A DNA stretch of 64,000 bases, taken from contig JAWDGP010000513.1 in assembly GCA_033675545.1 (NCBI GenBank), forward strand, positions 7,501-71,500, written 5' to 3'. Position 1 is the stretch's first letter. Each line of letters starts with the position of its first letter. Below, piece after piece: positions 1-64,000 of this stretch. Origin of the DNA: Elysia crispata. Its lineage: Eukaryota; Mollusca; Gastropoda; Plakobranchidae. The position numbers were made by a program, and so were the translations under genes. The notes under the pieces were generated by a model. It worked only from the letters and a program-made list of their open reading frames with translations. It was not told where the DNA came from and did no database searches.

Positions 1-51
1 GACGATGATAGTGATGGATGATGATGATGATGATGATGACGATAATTGTGA

Positions 52-109
<58 letters not shown>

Positions 110-162
110 CGATGATAATGAGGGATGATGATGATGATGATGATGACGATGACAGTGATGGA

Positions 163-193
<31 letters not shown>

Positions 194-352
194 TGTGATG
201 GATGATGATGATGATGATGATGATGACGATGATTGTGATGGATGATGATCATGATGATGACGATGATAATGATGGATGATGATGATGATGATGAAGATGA
301 TAGTGATGGATGATGATGATGATGACGATGATAGTGATGGATGATGATGATG
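1..352. repeat. GAT-rich imperfect satellite
   Basis: Runs of (GAT)n broken by GACGATGATAGTGATGGAT-type units, repeating every roughly 30-60 bases. It begins before the window. The aspartate-rich frame across it is a by-product. Confidence 0.9.
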
Positions 353-1299
353 ACTATGACAATGAGGTACATCCACTTGTAAACTCACCTCGTCAGTTTT
401 CCTTGAAGAACAGAATAGAAATGTTTTTAGAGGCCACTGTTTTATTTTCTACTGCAAGATTAGTCTGTGTAATTAAAATAAAGGGCCGGAACCCCTGTCT
501 TTTAAATGTAGTTTGTTATGCGTATATCAACCAATCATGGAACTTTTCGTGGCAGCCCGTCCTATTTCAACACATCATAATATTGATGACGTGATTTACG
601 AATTTTTTCTCGGGACCATAATTGGCTATAATTTTGTTTTAGTTGTAGTTTTTTTTTTGTTTTGTTTTGTTTTTTGTTTTTTTGTTTGTTCGTTCGTTTG
701 TTTGTTTTTATTATTGTTGTTGATATTGATCTTCTCTGAGCATGCATGCTCTTTCGATGTTAAGCCATCCGAGTGCAGAATCGGGAGTTTCCAACTTCAT
801 TCCAAGACCCAAAAAGCCATAAGAAAGCTCAATGCAAATACCGAGTGGTAAAACTCTGACAAGTCATGGATAGTTTTCTTAGATGAAATCGAACCTGGCC
901 AAGATTCTGTCAACTAAAATAAGGTGACAGAAAAACAGCTTTTAATGACAAGAATGTCATTTTATTATACACGAAGGAAACGATTCGCATAATGCAATCT
1001 GTGACTCGACCAGGCCGGATTAAAACTTAATCATTGCTTGTGGAGAAGATGTGCGCATTGATCGCAGAATTTTGTCTGATAATTTTAAGAAACGAGTAAA
1101 CAATGCTGAAAGAAAAGCGACCCTTATTGAAAAAAATCAGAATAGAATTATTTCAAGAATAAAAACTTTCAAAATATTCAACCTTCACTTGAAACCGGAA
1201 TGTTTTATAATACTAATCTTGCAGAATTTAACTTTGTCATTGTTTTTTTAATCCTACTATTTCTGACAAAATCTTGCATAGTTCCAAAGTCTGAGAAAA
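353..1299. other. Unassigned intergenic DNA
   Basis: No recognisable gene. Contains a T/G-rich homopolymer stretch (about 640-720). Short open frames lack domain signals. Confidence 0.5.
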
Positions 1300-1490
1300 G
1301 AGCATTCTGGAAGGGAAAATGTCAGAAAATAGAAGCAGAGGAAGATTTAAAAGAAGATGGAGTGATAAAATTGGCAGCGGTTTTTAGCGGCAGGCCTAAC
1401 AACAGCTATGGACTGGGACCTTTACAGAGAATCCATCAAGAAGGCAACATTCCTAAAGTAGCATGATGCATGGAGGCAAAACAATTGTAC
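1300..1490 (+). mobile_element. LINE 3'-end remnant
   Basis: Degenerate plus-strand reading ENRSRGRFKRRWSDKIG followed, in another frame, by MDWDLYRESIKKATFLKVA. This resembles the C-terminal end of LINE ORF2 proteins (R-G-R-x-R-R-R-W-x-D-x-I ... R-x-x-W). Short and broken; family not assigned. Confidence 0.4.
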
Positions 1491-1675
1491 ATTGCTAGAA
1501 AAATCGAGGATGTATGATGTACTGGTAAGGTGACGAACTGCTCCTTGTGAGGATTGCAAACCGGCTCTGGGAGTTAATGTCCTGTTTTAGTGGTCCCCAT
1601 AAATATGTTCTTTACTTTCAGAAAAAAACCTTTTAAATACATCACGGCATCAACCAATCTCAATGTGTGCTCGTC

Positions 1676-2043
<368 letters not shown>

Positions 2044-3226
2044 TGCATCTTGCTTTAGGAAAACAAAGTTTGGGTTGTAAGCTAAGTATCTGCCTGTTTC
2101 AATAAAATTTGGAAAGTCATTGTCAAGGTCTTTATAACGATTTTGCCTTGCCACGGAATGATGTATAGTGCAAGCTTGAATCCCTGTTGTAGCCGATCAT
2201 GTCGGGAAGACAACTTCTGTAGAGGAAAGGGATAATGACATACTTCTATCCACCCGAGACATTCCTTGTACATCTTTCGGTGATCAGAACCTAAGAATTC
2301 AAATTTCTTTCATATGTGTCGGCGAAAAGACATTTTGTCTGTTATTAATAGAGTAGAGTTTTCAAGTGAAAAATCAAACAAATCTAAGTACTTCTCTTCA
2401 CGCAGCCTTCATTTGGTTTATCTCACCACCGAGGTCATATCCACTGCAGAATCAACTATAAAAGCTAGTTCAAATTTCTTGGAACACCACATACAGATTA
2501 AGTTCCATGATCAATTGAGATGCAGGGGAAACCGAAGATGTTTCAGAAATGTGAAAAAAAAATATAAAACAGTCACCAACTAGAATTCAAGGACAATGAG
2601 TTAAGTAAAAAACAATTGTATTTGACATGGAAGACGTTTCGCCTTGATGGCTTCGTCAGTTATTAATTTTTAGAAAAACACAGGGAATGCGATTTAGCCA
2701 TGCGTTCCGTTCAACAATCACAAGCCCAAAGCAGAACTGATGCACTGCAGATATAATGTCCTGCGCAACCCCTCAACCTCGCAACCTCGCAACCCCGCAA
2801 CCCCGAAACCCCGAGTGGAGAAAAAGCAAACGCTGTAGCACGATGCTTCTTGTTGGTATAACCTTCATTAGCCCTCCTCTCTACTGAACCCGCTTTTTGT
2901 GTGTGTGTGGATATCGGCAGTCAAAAGACCAGAGAGCTTCATTTAGGTACACTGAGTGGATTGGGAGGAAATAGCGTAAATAATCGCTGTTTTCCTTTAC
3001 AATTCTACAATATTATAATAGAGTGACCAAATAACTCTAAAGACGAAGTTCTTATTTACATGAGATAAAGAAGGAAATAAAAGATATTTAAAAGATCAGT
3101 AGAACAGTAGTCAGGGAAAGATGGAGATTATCAAGAAAGGTCACAGCTAAGGTGCGAAATAAATAGTTCTAAATCTAGAAAGGACTAGTTGCAATGTCAC
3201 TAAAGAAATCTACGTGAATGTTTTGC

Positions 3227-3228
<2 letters not shown>
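2044..3228. other. Unassigned intergenic DNA with small minisatellite
   Basis: Nothing gene-like. A 9-bp minisatellite with unit CCTCGCAAC lies at about 2768-2816. Confidence 0.5.
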
Positions 3229-3323
<95 letters not shown>

Positions 3324-3385
3324 GACAGAGTCAGAGAGAGACAGACAGAGATAGAGACAGAGACAGACAGACAGACAGACAGAAG
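3229..3385. repeat. (GA)n/(GACA)n compound microsatellite
   Basis: A pure GA block passes into GACA repeats with AGAGACAGAG interruptions. Confidence 0.97.
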
Positions 3386-3456
3386 ACGGATGAGAGGAAG
3401 AAGAAAAAGAAGATGGGATGAAGTGAAAGGGTGAGAGTTTCTCATGTCACCGAAGG

Positions 3457-4450
3457 CTATGTATTGAGAGTTCAACCAGGGACTCTAGACATAATGTATT
3501 GAGAGTTCAACCAGGGACGCTAGACATAATGTATTGAGAGTTCAACCAGGGACTCTAGACATAATGTATTGAGAGTTCAACCAGGGACGCTAGACATAAT
3601 GTATTGAGAGTTCAACCAGGGACTGTAGACATAATATATTGAGAGTTCAACCAGGGACTCTAGACACAATATATTGAGAGTTCAACCAGGGACTCTAGAC
3701 ACAATATATTGAGAGTTCAACCAGGGACTCTAGACACAATATATTGAGAGTTCAACCAGGGACTGTAGACATAATATACTGAGAGTTCAACCAGGGACTG
3801 TAGACATAATATACTGAGAGTTCAACCAGGGACGCTAGACACAATATACTGAGAGTTCAACCAGGGACTGTAGACATAATATACTGAGAGCTCAACCAGG
3901 GACTCTAGACACAATATATTGAGAGTTCAACCAGGGACTGTAGACATAATATACTGAGAGTTCAACCAGGGACTGTAGACATAATATACTGAGAGTTCAA
4001 CCAGGGACGCTAGACACAATATATTGAGAGTTCAACCAGGGACTCTAGACACAATATATTGAGAGTTCAACCAGGGACTCTAGACACAATATATTGAGAG
4101 TTCAACCAGGAACGCTAGACACAATATGTTGAGAGTTCAACCAGGGACTCTAGACACAATATATTGAGAGTTCAACCAGGGACTCTAGACACAATATATT
4201 GAGAGTTCAACCAGGGACGCTAGACACAATATATTGAGAGTTCAACCAGGGACTGTAGACATAATATACTGAGAGTTCAACCAGGGACGCTAGATACAAT
4301 ATATTGAGAGTTCAACTAGGGACTCTAGACACAATATATTGAGAGTTCAACCAGGGACTCTAGACACAATATATTGAGAGTTCAACCAGGGACTCTAGAC
4401 ACAATATATTGAGAGTTCAATCAGGGACTCTAGACACAATATATTGAGAA
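3457..4450. repeat. 35-bp satellite array, about 28 copies
   Basis: Head-to-tail units of TATTGAGAGTTCAACCAGGG plus a variable half (ACTCTAGACATAATG and relatives). The core is nearly invariant. The variable half falls into a few classes (CTCTAGAC, CGCTAGAC, CTGTAGAC; ATAATG, ATAATA, ACAATA). It is contiguous, without spacers. Confidence 0.97.
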
Positions 4451-5325
4451 GTTTCCCGGGCGCAGCAACAGCCCAGCGATGTTCCAACAGGGAGCTTGTG
4501 CTACGCGCTGCCAGTCTATTTCTTTCTTCAGATCCGGACGGTAGGGGAATCAATAGACACCCTTTTTATTAAGGTTTGAAGAAGGAAGCTCATTAATATT
4601 GGACTGACCGATGTACGCAATATCCATCTCGTGAAAGCTCTCCCTATTTTACACTCTCTGGCTCAACGAAATAGCGATATCGACCATCGAGCTGCCCATA
4701 CTAAAAGAAGTTATCGATACGAACCACTATAATTCTTGTGAAGCCTGACCCGATGCAAGAGTGTAGCTAGTGAGGCAGCCAAGTCATCGGGAGGGAAGAG
4801 AATTTAGCATGTTAAAGGTTATAGCGATCTAGTTCTTTTAACTTTTAATCATTGTTAGGACAGAGCTGCTTAAAGCGCACTTTTTGTTCAACCCTCAGGG
4901 CCACACATAAAAAAGTATTTAAGTGCCCTATGTCAAATGAATAAATAATAGAGCTCACTTTTAGATTTGCTGCAAAGATTTCTTTCTATCGACTGCTCGG
5001 CCTGTTCATTGTGAGCAGCTGGATAATGTCCGGTTTATAATAATTAGTGCAATACGTCAGTCAACGAAACCTTTATAGCTGCTATTTAAAGATATGGGAG
5101 TGAAATAAATACAGAAGTAGTCACAATAGACTTTGGAAAAGCAATGTTGGATCTAGAGACCTATACACAGTGATTGAGAAAATTTTGCGATGGAGTCGAC
5201 AAAACAAGTAACTATTAACCGAGGTCAAAATAGAAACGAAAAAGTGAGGAAACAAAAAAAAAAAAAAAATCTGTCCAAAGTCTTAAATGAAAGCATGTAA
5301 CATATAACTCGTTTGAGAGTGAAAC

Positions 5326-5356
<31 letters not shown>

Positions 5357-8300
5357 TTCATTTTAGGCCGTCTGGTTTGTAAATAAGACCGACCTATTAT
5401 CTGAGTTTATAGTATCTTAAAGTTTCAATTCTAATAAGTCATAGATCTAGGTCTGTATCATCTAAACATTAGATAAACTTTCAGCAAGTTTTGTTGTTAA
5501 TATATGGAGTCGTCGTCTTATTGTATTTACAATTTATAAATGTATAAATTATACATACCTTTTATGTGTATGTGTATGTGTATGTACTGAGAGAGAGAAA
5601 GATGTATAAATAGATAGAGGAGATGAGACGCTAGAACGGGCTCTCTTTCTTTTACTCACTTTGTTTCGAGAAGTGAAAATGTTGTTGGGCCTCTTATCGT
5701 CCCCTCAATATCAAAATGTTTAGAAGCTTAAAAACTATTTCTATTTTCCCTGAAAACAGTGTCTCACAAGTGACTTTATGCAGCAGCAAGTTTTGTGAGC
5801 AGTGGGGTGGTAGTCACACACGACTGTCCCCGATTCAAGATTCATTCTTGATGTATTTTTGTTAACGCTTTTGAAAAATCACCTGCTACTATTTATAGAG
5901 AGAGGGCGCCAATCTTTGTTTTTGTTCACAACAATCATGGTAGGCTATAGCTCAGGCATGAATTTCGATCCGATGAATTTTGCTTATTTGCAAAATTCTT
6001 GAAAATTATCTATGTTTCTAACAGCAATTTTAAGAAAGAAGATGTTAAAAATTAATGTAGATAGACTGATAAGGTAAATATTGTCGTTTATCTATACGGT
6101 TTGTTCAAAGACAGAAGTGCCGAAAGACAGAAACTGACTGGCTGATGGTGAAATTCTTACTTCACCATTTCTAAATTTCACAACAATAAAACTTTGATTG
6201 AACAGTTAGGTTCCAGACAGCTCAGGTTAAAACGGTGCTATAAAAACTGACATAAAATGTGTAGTCTGTTAGCTGTGTTGACATGCAGAAATAATTTTAA
6301 GTGCTTAGACCATTGCTTTAAATTTCCTTTCCTGCGTGAACGGCTAATAAAACTGTTAACGGTAGAAATATCATAATTGTAATGGCTGTACGCATACTAA
6401 ATTTACATTTGTCCTTTACTCAGCATTATGACTGTGTTGTGTGATTTTTTTTTTCACCGATTCTTTTTTGGGTGTCCTGGATAAAAAAATGTTGGAGGAT
6501 TGATAGAATTATTTCTCATATTTTTTATGGCTGTTCTCATATCGAATGAACAGCAGCTGTACTTTAGACAGAATTATGACTGCAATCTTCTTGTAAATAT
6601 CGACAAGAAAGTGCTATAAAGGACGTACTAAAAGTCTAATAAAATAGCAAGCGACTAGTGCATCAGAATTTGCACACAGGTTTTTTTTTAATATCAGGCG
6701 TCAGGTCAAGTTTATTATCAAAGATAATTTTCCTCTGCAGCAAAAACTGATGGTATCGACAGTGAGGCATGGAAAAAATGAATGTTCAGGTGGTCATCCA
6801 ATCAAGCGGTCTGGCTTTTTTGTTCATCCCGAACCTGTTTATTTGGCAGCTAGCTCAGACTAGCTTATTATTTTCCTCCGAGAGGAAATTTGGCGTTCTT
6901 AAAGATGAAGGGCCTGGGATAATATTATTACACCAGACATCATGAAAGGAATTTGCCGTGAAGTTATTTGAAACTACCACAGCTACAGCTCAACCATTAA
7001 CGTTACTACTATTTTCGAATTTTGGGAATGGTGGGAAATGCTCAGACTGAATTTGGAGACTTTTGAATGTGGTTCAGTCCTAATAACTATTTTGTAAAGA
7101 TTTATTTCAACGGTGATGATTGGAATGCATTATTCAGTCTCTGTAAAGTTTCCAAAGCCACTGAGTTGTGCCCAGAGCTGTTTAACAGCAGGATCTGTAG
7201 AGGCAGAAGTCCTGTCCAAAAATTATTGAAATTTATGAAAGAGCTATCAGCAAAAGATTTTTTTTTTATATTGAGTAGAATTCAATTCATATGTGTGGGT
7301 AAACAGTAGTAGTGTTTGCCATATGTTTTGTGATAGAGCAAAAGCTGTATTAGCAATAAAGGTTCAAATGTTACCTTCATTCTGGTATTGAATTTGAAAT
7401 AGGTTTTAAATTTTTAACTGACGCATTAGTGCACGATCGACGGTAAATTGAACCAGTCTAAGGACCTTGCTGGTCAATCTGTTATTTTGTTTATTAATTA
7501 ACTTTTTAAAACTGTATTTGTACACGAAATGCGATGATCAGTTTTCTCGCTTTCGGCAATCAGTCAGCAATGGCTGAAAACAGTTCCGTGTGCAAAATAA
7601 TTTGGGTTTCGAGAATCATGTCACGGGCAAGCTATTAAGTGAATTTGTACTTTCGCAATATAATTCTTTGTATGCTACATGGCAGGGACATGTACATATT
7701 GAATATATTTCAATAGTAAATACTGAGCAACTGCAGTCTGTGTTTTGATTCATCTTATTTGCAGTGATTAGCGTAGCCAGTTCGAGCAAGGCCTTCTTTT
7801 GTTCTAATTCATACTCTTGCTTCTTCGCCAATGTTGTAACTTATTCTTGCGTGAGCCTGTTTTTCTCTGCGTGGTAAAAAAATATTAAAATTTAAATTTA
7901 ATTACTTCCTCATCTAAACTAACTAAAATAAGTCTAGCACACGTACAAAATAGATTTCATTTTGATTTAAGCTTAGACGCTTAAGACACCGAACAAAACT
8001 TGGAGCGCGCGCCACCCTTTGGTCCTTTTCATTCTGGATCAGCAAATGGGACATCTATTTTGAAAACCGCATTATTTTTTAGAAGTTTATAAGTCAAAAT
8101 TCTGTAAATTGAAGTAAGGACGTCGCTTTTCGTCATTGACAACAGCGACCGACCCATCTCCATATGCCGTCACTGGCCTTTCAGATCTTGATTCAGCCTC
8201 AAAACACGTTCTCCGTGCTTGGAACCCTCTTGACCAAACCTCTTACCGCCCTGATTATAGAAGCATTGTTTCCTATTGCACTTGTAGGGATCAGATCTTG

Positions 8301-9896
8301 GTGGATATCAATCATCATTCTATCATATCTGATCATCTGGAAAATGAATCTCTCAAATTTACCGAGAAAATGTTGCCATTGCCGGTATATAATTAGCTAT
8401 AAATCCATATCTTTTCAGGCTTTAAAACTTTTACGGCAATTCCCATATGTTGTTCTGAAATGTGCGCAATTTTAGACATATGGGTTTAGATTTGTCGATT
8501 TTATAGAAAAAAAAGTTGTTTATGGAATAGACCTGGTAAAGGCCTTTTTTTTTTTTTTTTTTTTGGGGGGGGGGGGGGGGGTTAGGTTCCATATTTTTCT
8601 TGACACGTCGGAATTCCATTACGCCAAGGGCAGAGCTGGTTAGACGAGATCCGAGCCTAAAGTAAGATTGCTGGAGAATTCATTGCACTTCATTCTGAGG
8701 TCCAAACACTTAGTTTCAGTCTTTAGTCTGAATTCTCCCACTGCCTCGATATGAGCTGCCAGCCTCGGAGCGAGCCCGAGACTTCCGGTTTCTCCATGTT
8801 CAAATAGCATGAGTTTCCTGGAGCCCGTGAATTATGAAATAAAAAAGGGGGACGTTTGCTACAGGCACTTTCAACTAGCAGTAGCACACTGCCACGACAA
8901 TCGGTCACGACGGAGCCATAATTGTTTATTATACAAGCGAGATCAAAAGCACTTAATACACAAGAGTGTATCCACTGCGATGAATCTTACATCTACAAGA
9001 AACTCCAAGGCTATCTGGCATGAAAGTACTCAATGTCGTGATTGAAAAAAAATACCTCTTTTCTTCTTTGTTTTTTTTTCTCTCGCAATAACTAGATATA
9101 TCGCACCGAATACATGTCATGGTGGTTCAGAAAAAAAGGGTTTATCCCCAACATAGCTTTCATCTTCCGTAGAGTGTTTAACAGAAGATTGTGTGATCTC
9201 ATCTGAAAGAAATCGGGATTATTTCATCCGTCTATGTGGGAGAAATAGAACAGATTCTGTGTATGGGCCGTTTAGCCTAGACGCCAGATGATGAATCACG
9301 GGCAAAAAGATACATTTACGTGTACAATACGATTTTTATTGACTGTTATGACAGATGAGCATAAATTTGTCAAATCATTACATATATGTAAAAAAAATAT
9401 GTTGTAATCTAAACATCTAATGGTGTTTTTTTTTTTCTTCTTTTTCGTGTTTTTTTTTTTTTTTTTTTTATGCTTTTTTAGATTTAATTTAGATTTCTTT
9501 TCCAGTCGACTTCTCGAGATAATTTTTGAAAGTCACGATTACTTTCTTTATTTTATTTTTTTTAATTTTTTTGAGCTTATCTCGTGTTGGTGGTCGTGTT
9601 CCGTCAAGATGAAAAGTTCAGAAAACAAAGACCTCAGAATAGTTCGAGTTTAGACTAAGTTACCCAAAGGTGTGCACAACCCTTATCTTCTTTTCTGTAC
9701 CTGCAAGTGGCATTTTACTATAAACTTTTGGAATAGGAGAAATCAGAAGAAAAAAAAGAGGATCACAAGATAATAACAGATAAAATTCAACTCAATTTTA
9801 ACATCAGAAAACCAGCCAAATCTGATATTCAAATTATTAAGCTCATTAAATCACATGAATTTTTTTTCAAAAAAAAAGAGCATAATAAATAAAGTG
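4451..9896. other. Unassigned intergenic DNA
   Basis: AT-rich sequence with A and T homopolymers, a T20-G17 tract at 8545-8581 and scattered short open frames. A lysine/glutamate-rich minus-strand frame at about 7740-7831 (KKQEYELEQKKALLELA) looks coiled-coil-like but is too short to assign. No host gene recognised. Confidence 0.5.
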
Positions 9897-10418
9897 CATT
9901 TTCCTCAAACTACCGTCTAGATCATTTTCCTCAAACTACCGGCTAGATCATTTTCCTCAAACTACCGGCTAGATCATTTTCCTCAAACTACCGTCTAGAT
10001 CATTTTCCTCAAACTACCGTCTAGATCATTTTCCTCAAACTACCGGCTAGATCATTTTCCTCAAACTACCGTCTAGATCATTTTCCTCAAACTACCGTCT
10101 AGATCATTTTCCTCAACCTCCCGTTTAGATAATTTTCACAAACTACCGGCTAGATCATTTTCCTCAAACTACCGTCTAGATCATTTTCCTCAAACTACCG
10201 GCTAGATCATTTTCCTCAAACTACCGTCTAGATCATTTTCCTCAAACTACCGTCTAGATCATTTTCCTCAAACTACCGTCTAGATCATTTTCCTCAAACT
10301 ACCGGCTAGATCATTTTCCTCAAACTACCGGCTAGATCATTTTCCTCAAACTACCGTCTAGATCATTTTCCTCAAACTACCGTCTGGATCATTTTCCTCA
10401 GACCACTGTCTGGATCTT
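9897..10418. repeat. 26-bp satellite array, 20 copies
   Basis: Units of CATTTTCCTCAAACTACCGT plus CTAGAT, mostly differing by GTCTAGAT versus GGCTAGAT. Degraded units lie at about 10105-10145 and at the right end. Confidence 0.97.
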
Positions 10419-10914
10419 CTGAATAATCTAAACTAGTCTCTATCTGTCTGTGCCTAGGTAGTCAGACTGAATCCTTAATGACTTCTGCTCTTCGCTTCTG
10501 AAATGCGCGCTCATTTGCCAGCGGTTCACAGCGTACAGAAATCAGATGAAAAACTACGTTGACGTGAATGTATGTGAAAATTCATGTTGATTGTATATGA
10601 TGTTGAAATATTGAATTTACGAAAACAGCCTTGCGGGCACGGTGTAGATTTTTTCTTCACCGTCTCATTCTTGTAAAAGATTACAATATAGTTTATCTCT
10701 TGAGAAATTTACGATATTCACGCAATTTTCACCACCGAGCAGAACTGAGAAACGAATCTGAATATTAAACATTTGAACCTGAAAAAACACAAGCTGGGTG
10801 CAAGACTATGTGTTCACGGAAATAAAGCCGTATTTAAAGAGCTTCCAGTGATGTTAAATACATGCAACGACATAAACATAATTAATCTTATTAAGGCAGA
10901 AAAATGTTGAAAAA

Positions 10915-63832
<52,918 letters not shown>

Positions 63833-63918
63833 CTGTAAGCAAAGGTTAAAAGAGTCAGAGAGAAATACGATAATTGTTGAATTGGTTTGAAATGATAAAA
63901 AATGTAACAATACAAACA

Positions 63919-64000
63919 AAAACACCAACAACAACAACAACAACAACAATAAAAAAAAAAAATAATAATAATAATAATAATAATAATAGTAGTAGTAGTA
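63919..64000. repeat. AAC/AAT/AGT trinucleotide tract
   Basis: (CAA)n, then poly-A, then (AAT)n and (AGT)n running off the window edge. Confidence 0.95.

Noticed and set aside
310-594. Aspartate-rich small frame at the left edge
   Set aside because: Read-through of the GAT repeat into non-coding DNA.
3457-4450. Possible CRISPR-like array
   Set aside because: Units are contiguous with no unique spacers, the genome is eukaryotic, and no cas genes are present; it is a satellite.
7616-7831. Minus-strand coiled-coil-like frame (KKQEYELEQKKALLELA)
   Set aside because: Too short, no flanking coding signal, and heptad-like runs are common by chance; could be a relic of some mobile element but is not assignable.
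8136-8475. Two overlapping plus-strand frames (SDLDSASKHVLRAWNPLDQ and a hydrophobic one)
   Set aside because: No domain, splice or family signal recognised; composition alone is not enough to call a gene.

Overview
The window looks like genomic DNA of a mollusc, most likely a gastropod. It is AT-rich and intron-rich, full of long CT/GA microsatellites and short tandem satellites, and locally rich in TAGATCTA-type motifs. It also carries a transposon whose protein resembles the N-terminal zinc region of vertebrate RAG1, a type I recall being described from the sea hare Aplysia as N-RAG-TP. The organism call is an inference from sequence style and family knowledge.

One host gene dominates. 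On the minus strand, 35 phase-compatible coding exons between 63832 and 14807 give the C-terminal ~1590 residues of a sortilin-related receptor (SORL1/SorLA/LR11 orthologue). The order read 5'->3' on the minus strand is: end of the VPS10 domain (10CC module), YWTD six-bladed propeller, EGF-like module, LDL-receptor class A (CR) repeats, six fibronectin type III domains, one transmembrane helix, and a short cytosolic tail with the FANSHY sorting motif and a GFSDDEPLVIA terminus. The signal peptide, propeptide and most of the VPS10 propeller lie beyond 64000. Ten canonical CR repeats are seen. Between the ninth and the last one, three symmetrical exons (111, 54 and 21 bp) encode an unusual cysteine-bearing module that I do not recognise from vertebrate SORL1.

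The main mobile element lies at about 53029-57184 on the plus strand, inside the intron between the last two YWTD exons. It is a ~4.16 kb DNA transposon with CAC... ends, an 8-bp terminal inverted repeat and a 4-bp AAGT target duplication. It carries a RAG1-N-like zinc region followed by a DDE-type transposase core spread over three adjacent open frames. These traits fit the Chapaev part of the CMC (CACTA/Mirage/Chapaev) group. A second, much more decayed RAG1-N-like fragment lies at about 19850-20785. Other introns hold a LINE fragment, a probable MITE, tRNA-derived SINE remnants, a 5'-truncated retro-insertion with a 12-bp target duplication, and many minisatellites.

Positions 1 to about 10900 appear intergenic. 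They hold a GAT-rich satellite, CT and GA/GACA microsatellites, a 35-bp satellite (3457-4450), a 26-bp satellite (9897-10418) and a LINE 3'-end remnant, with no convincing host gene. The stretch from about 10915 to 14806 is probably the SORL1 3' UTR, with a (GA)~72 tract close behind the stop codon. No tRNA, rRNA, CRISPR array or promoter was found.
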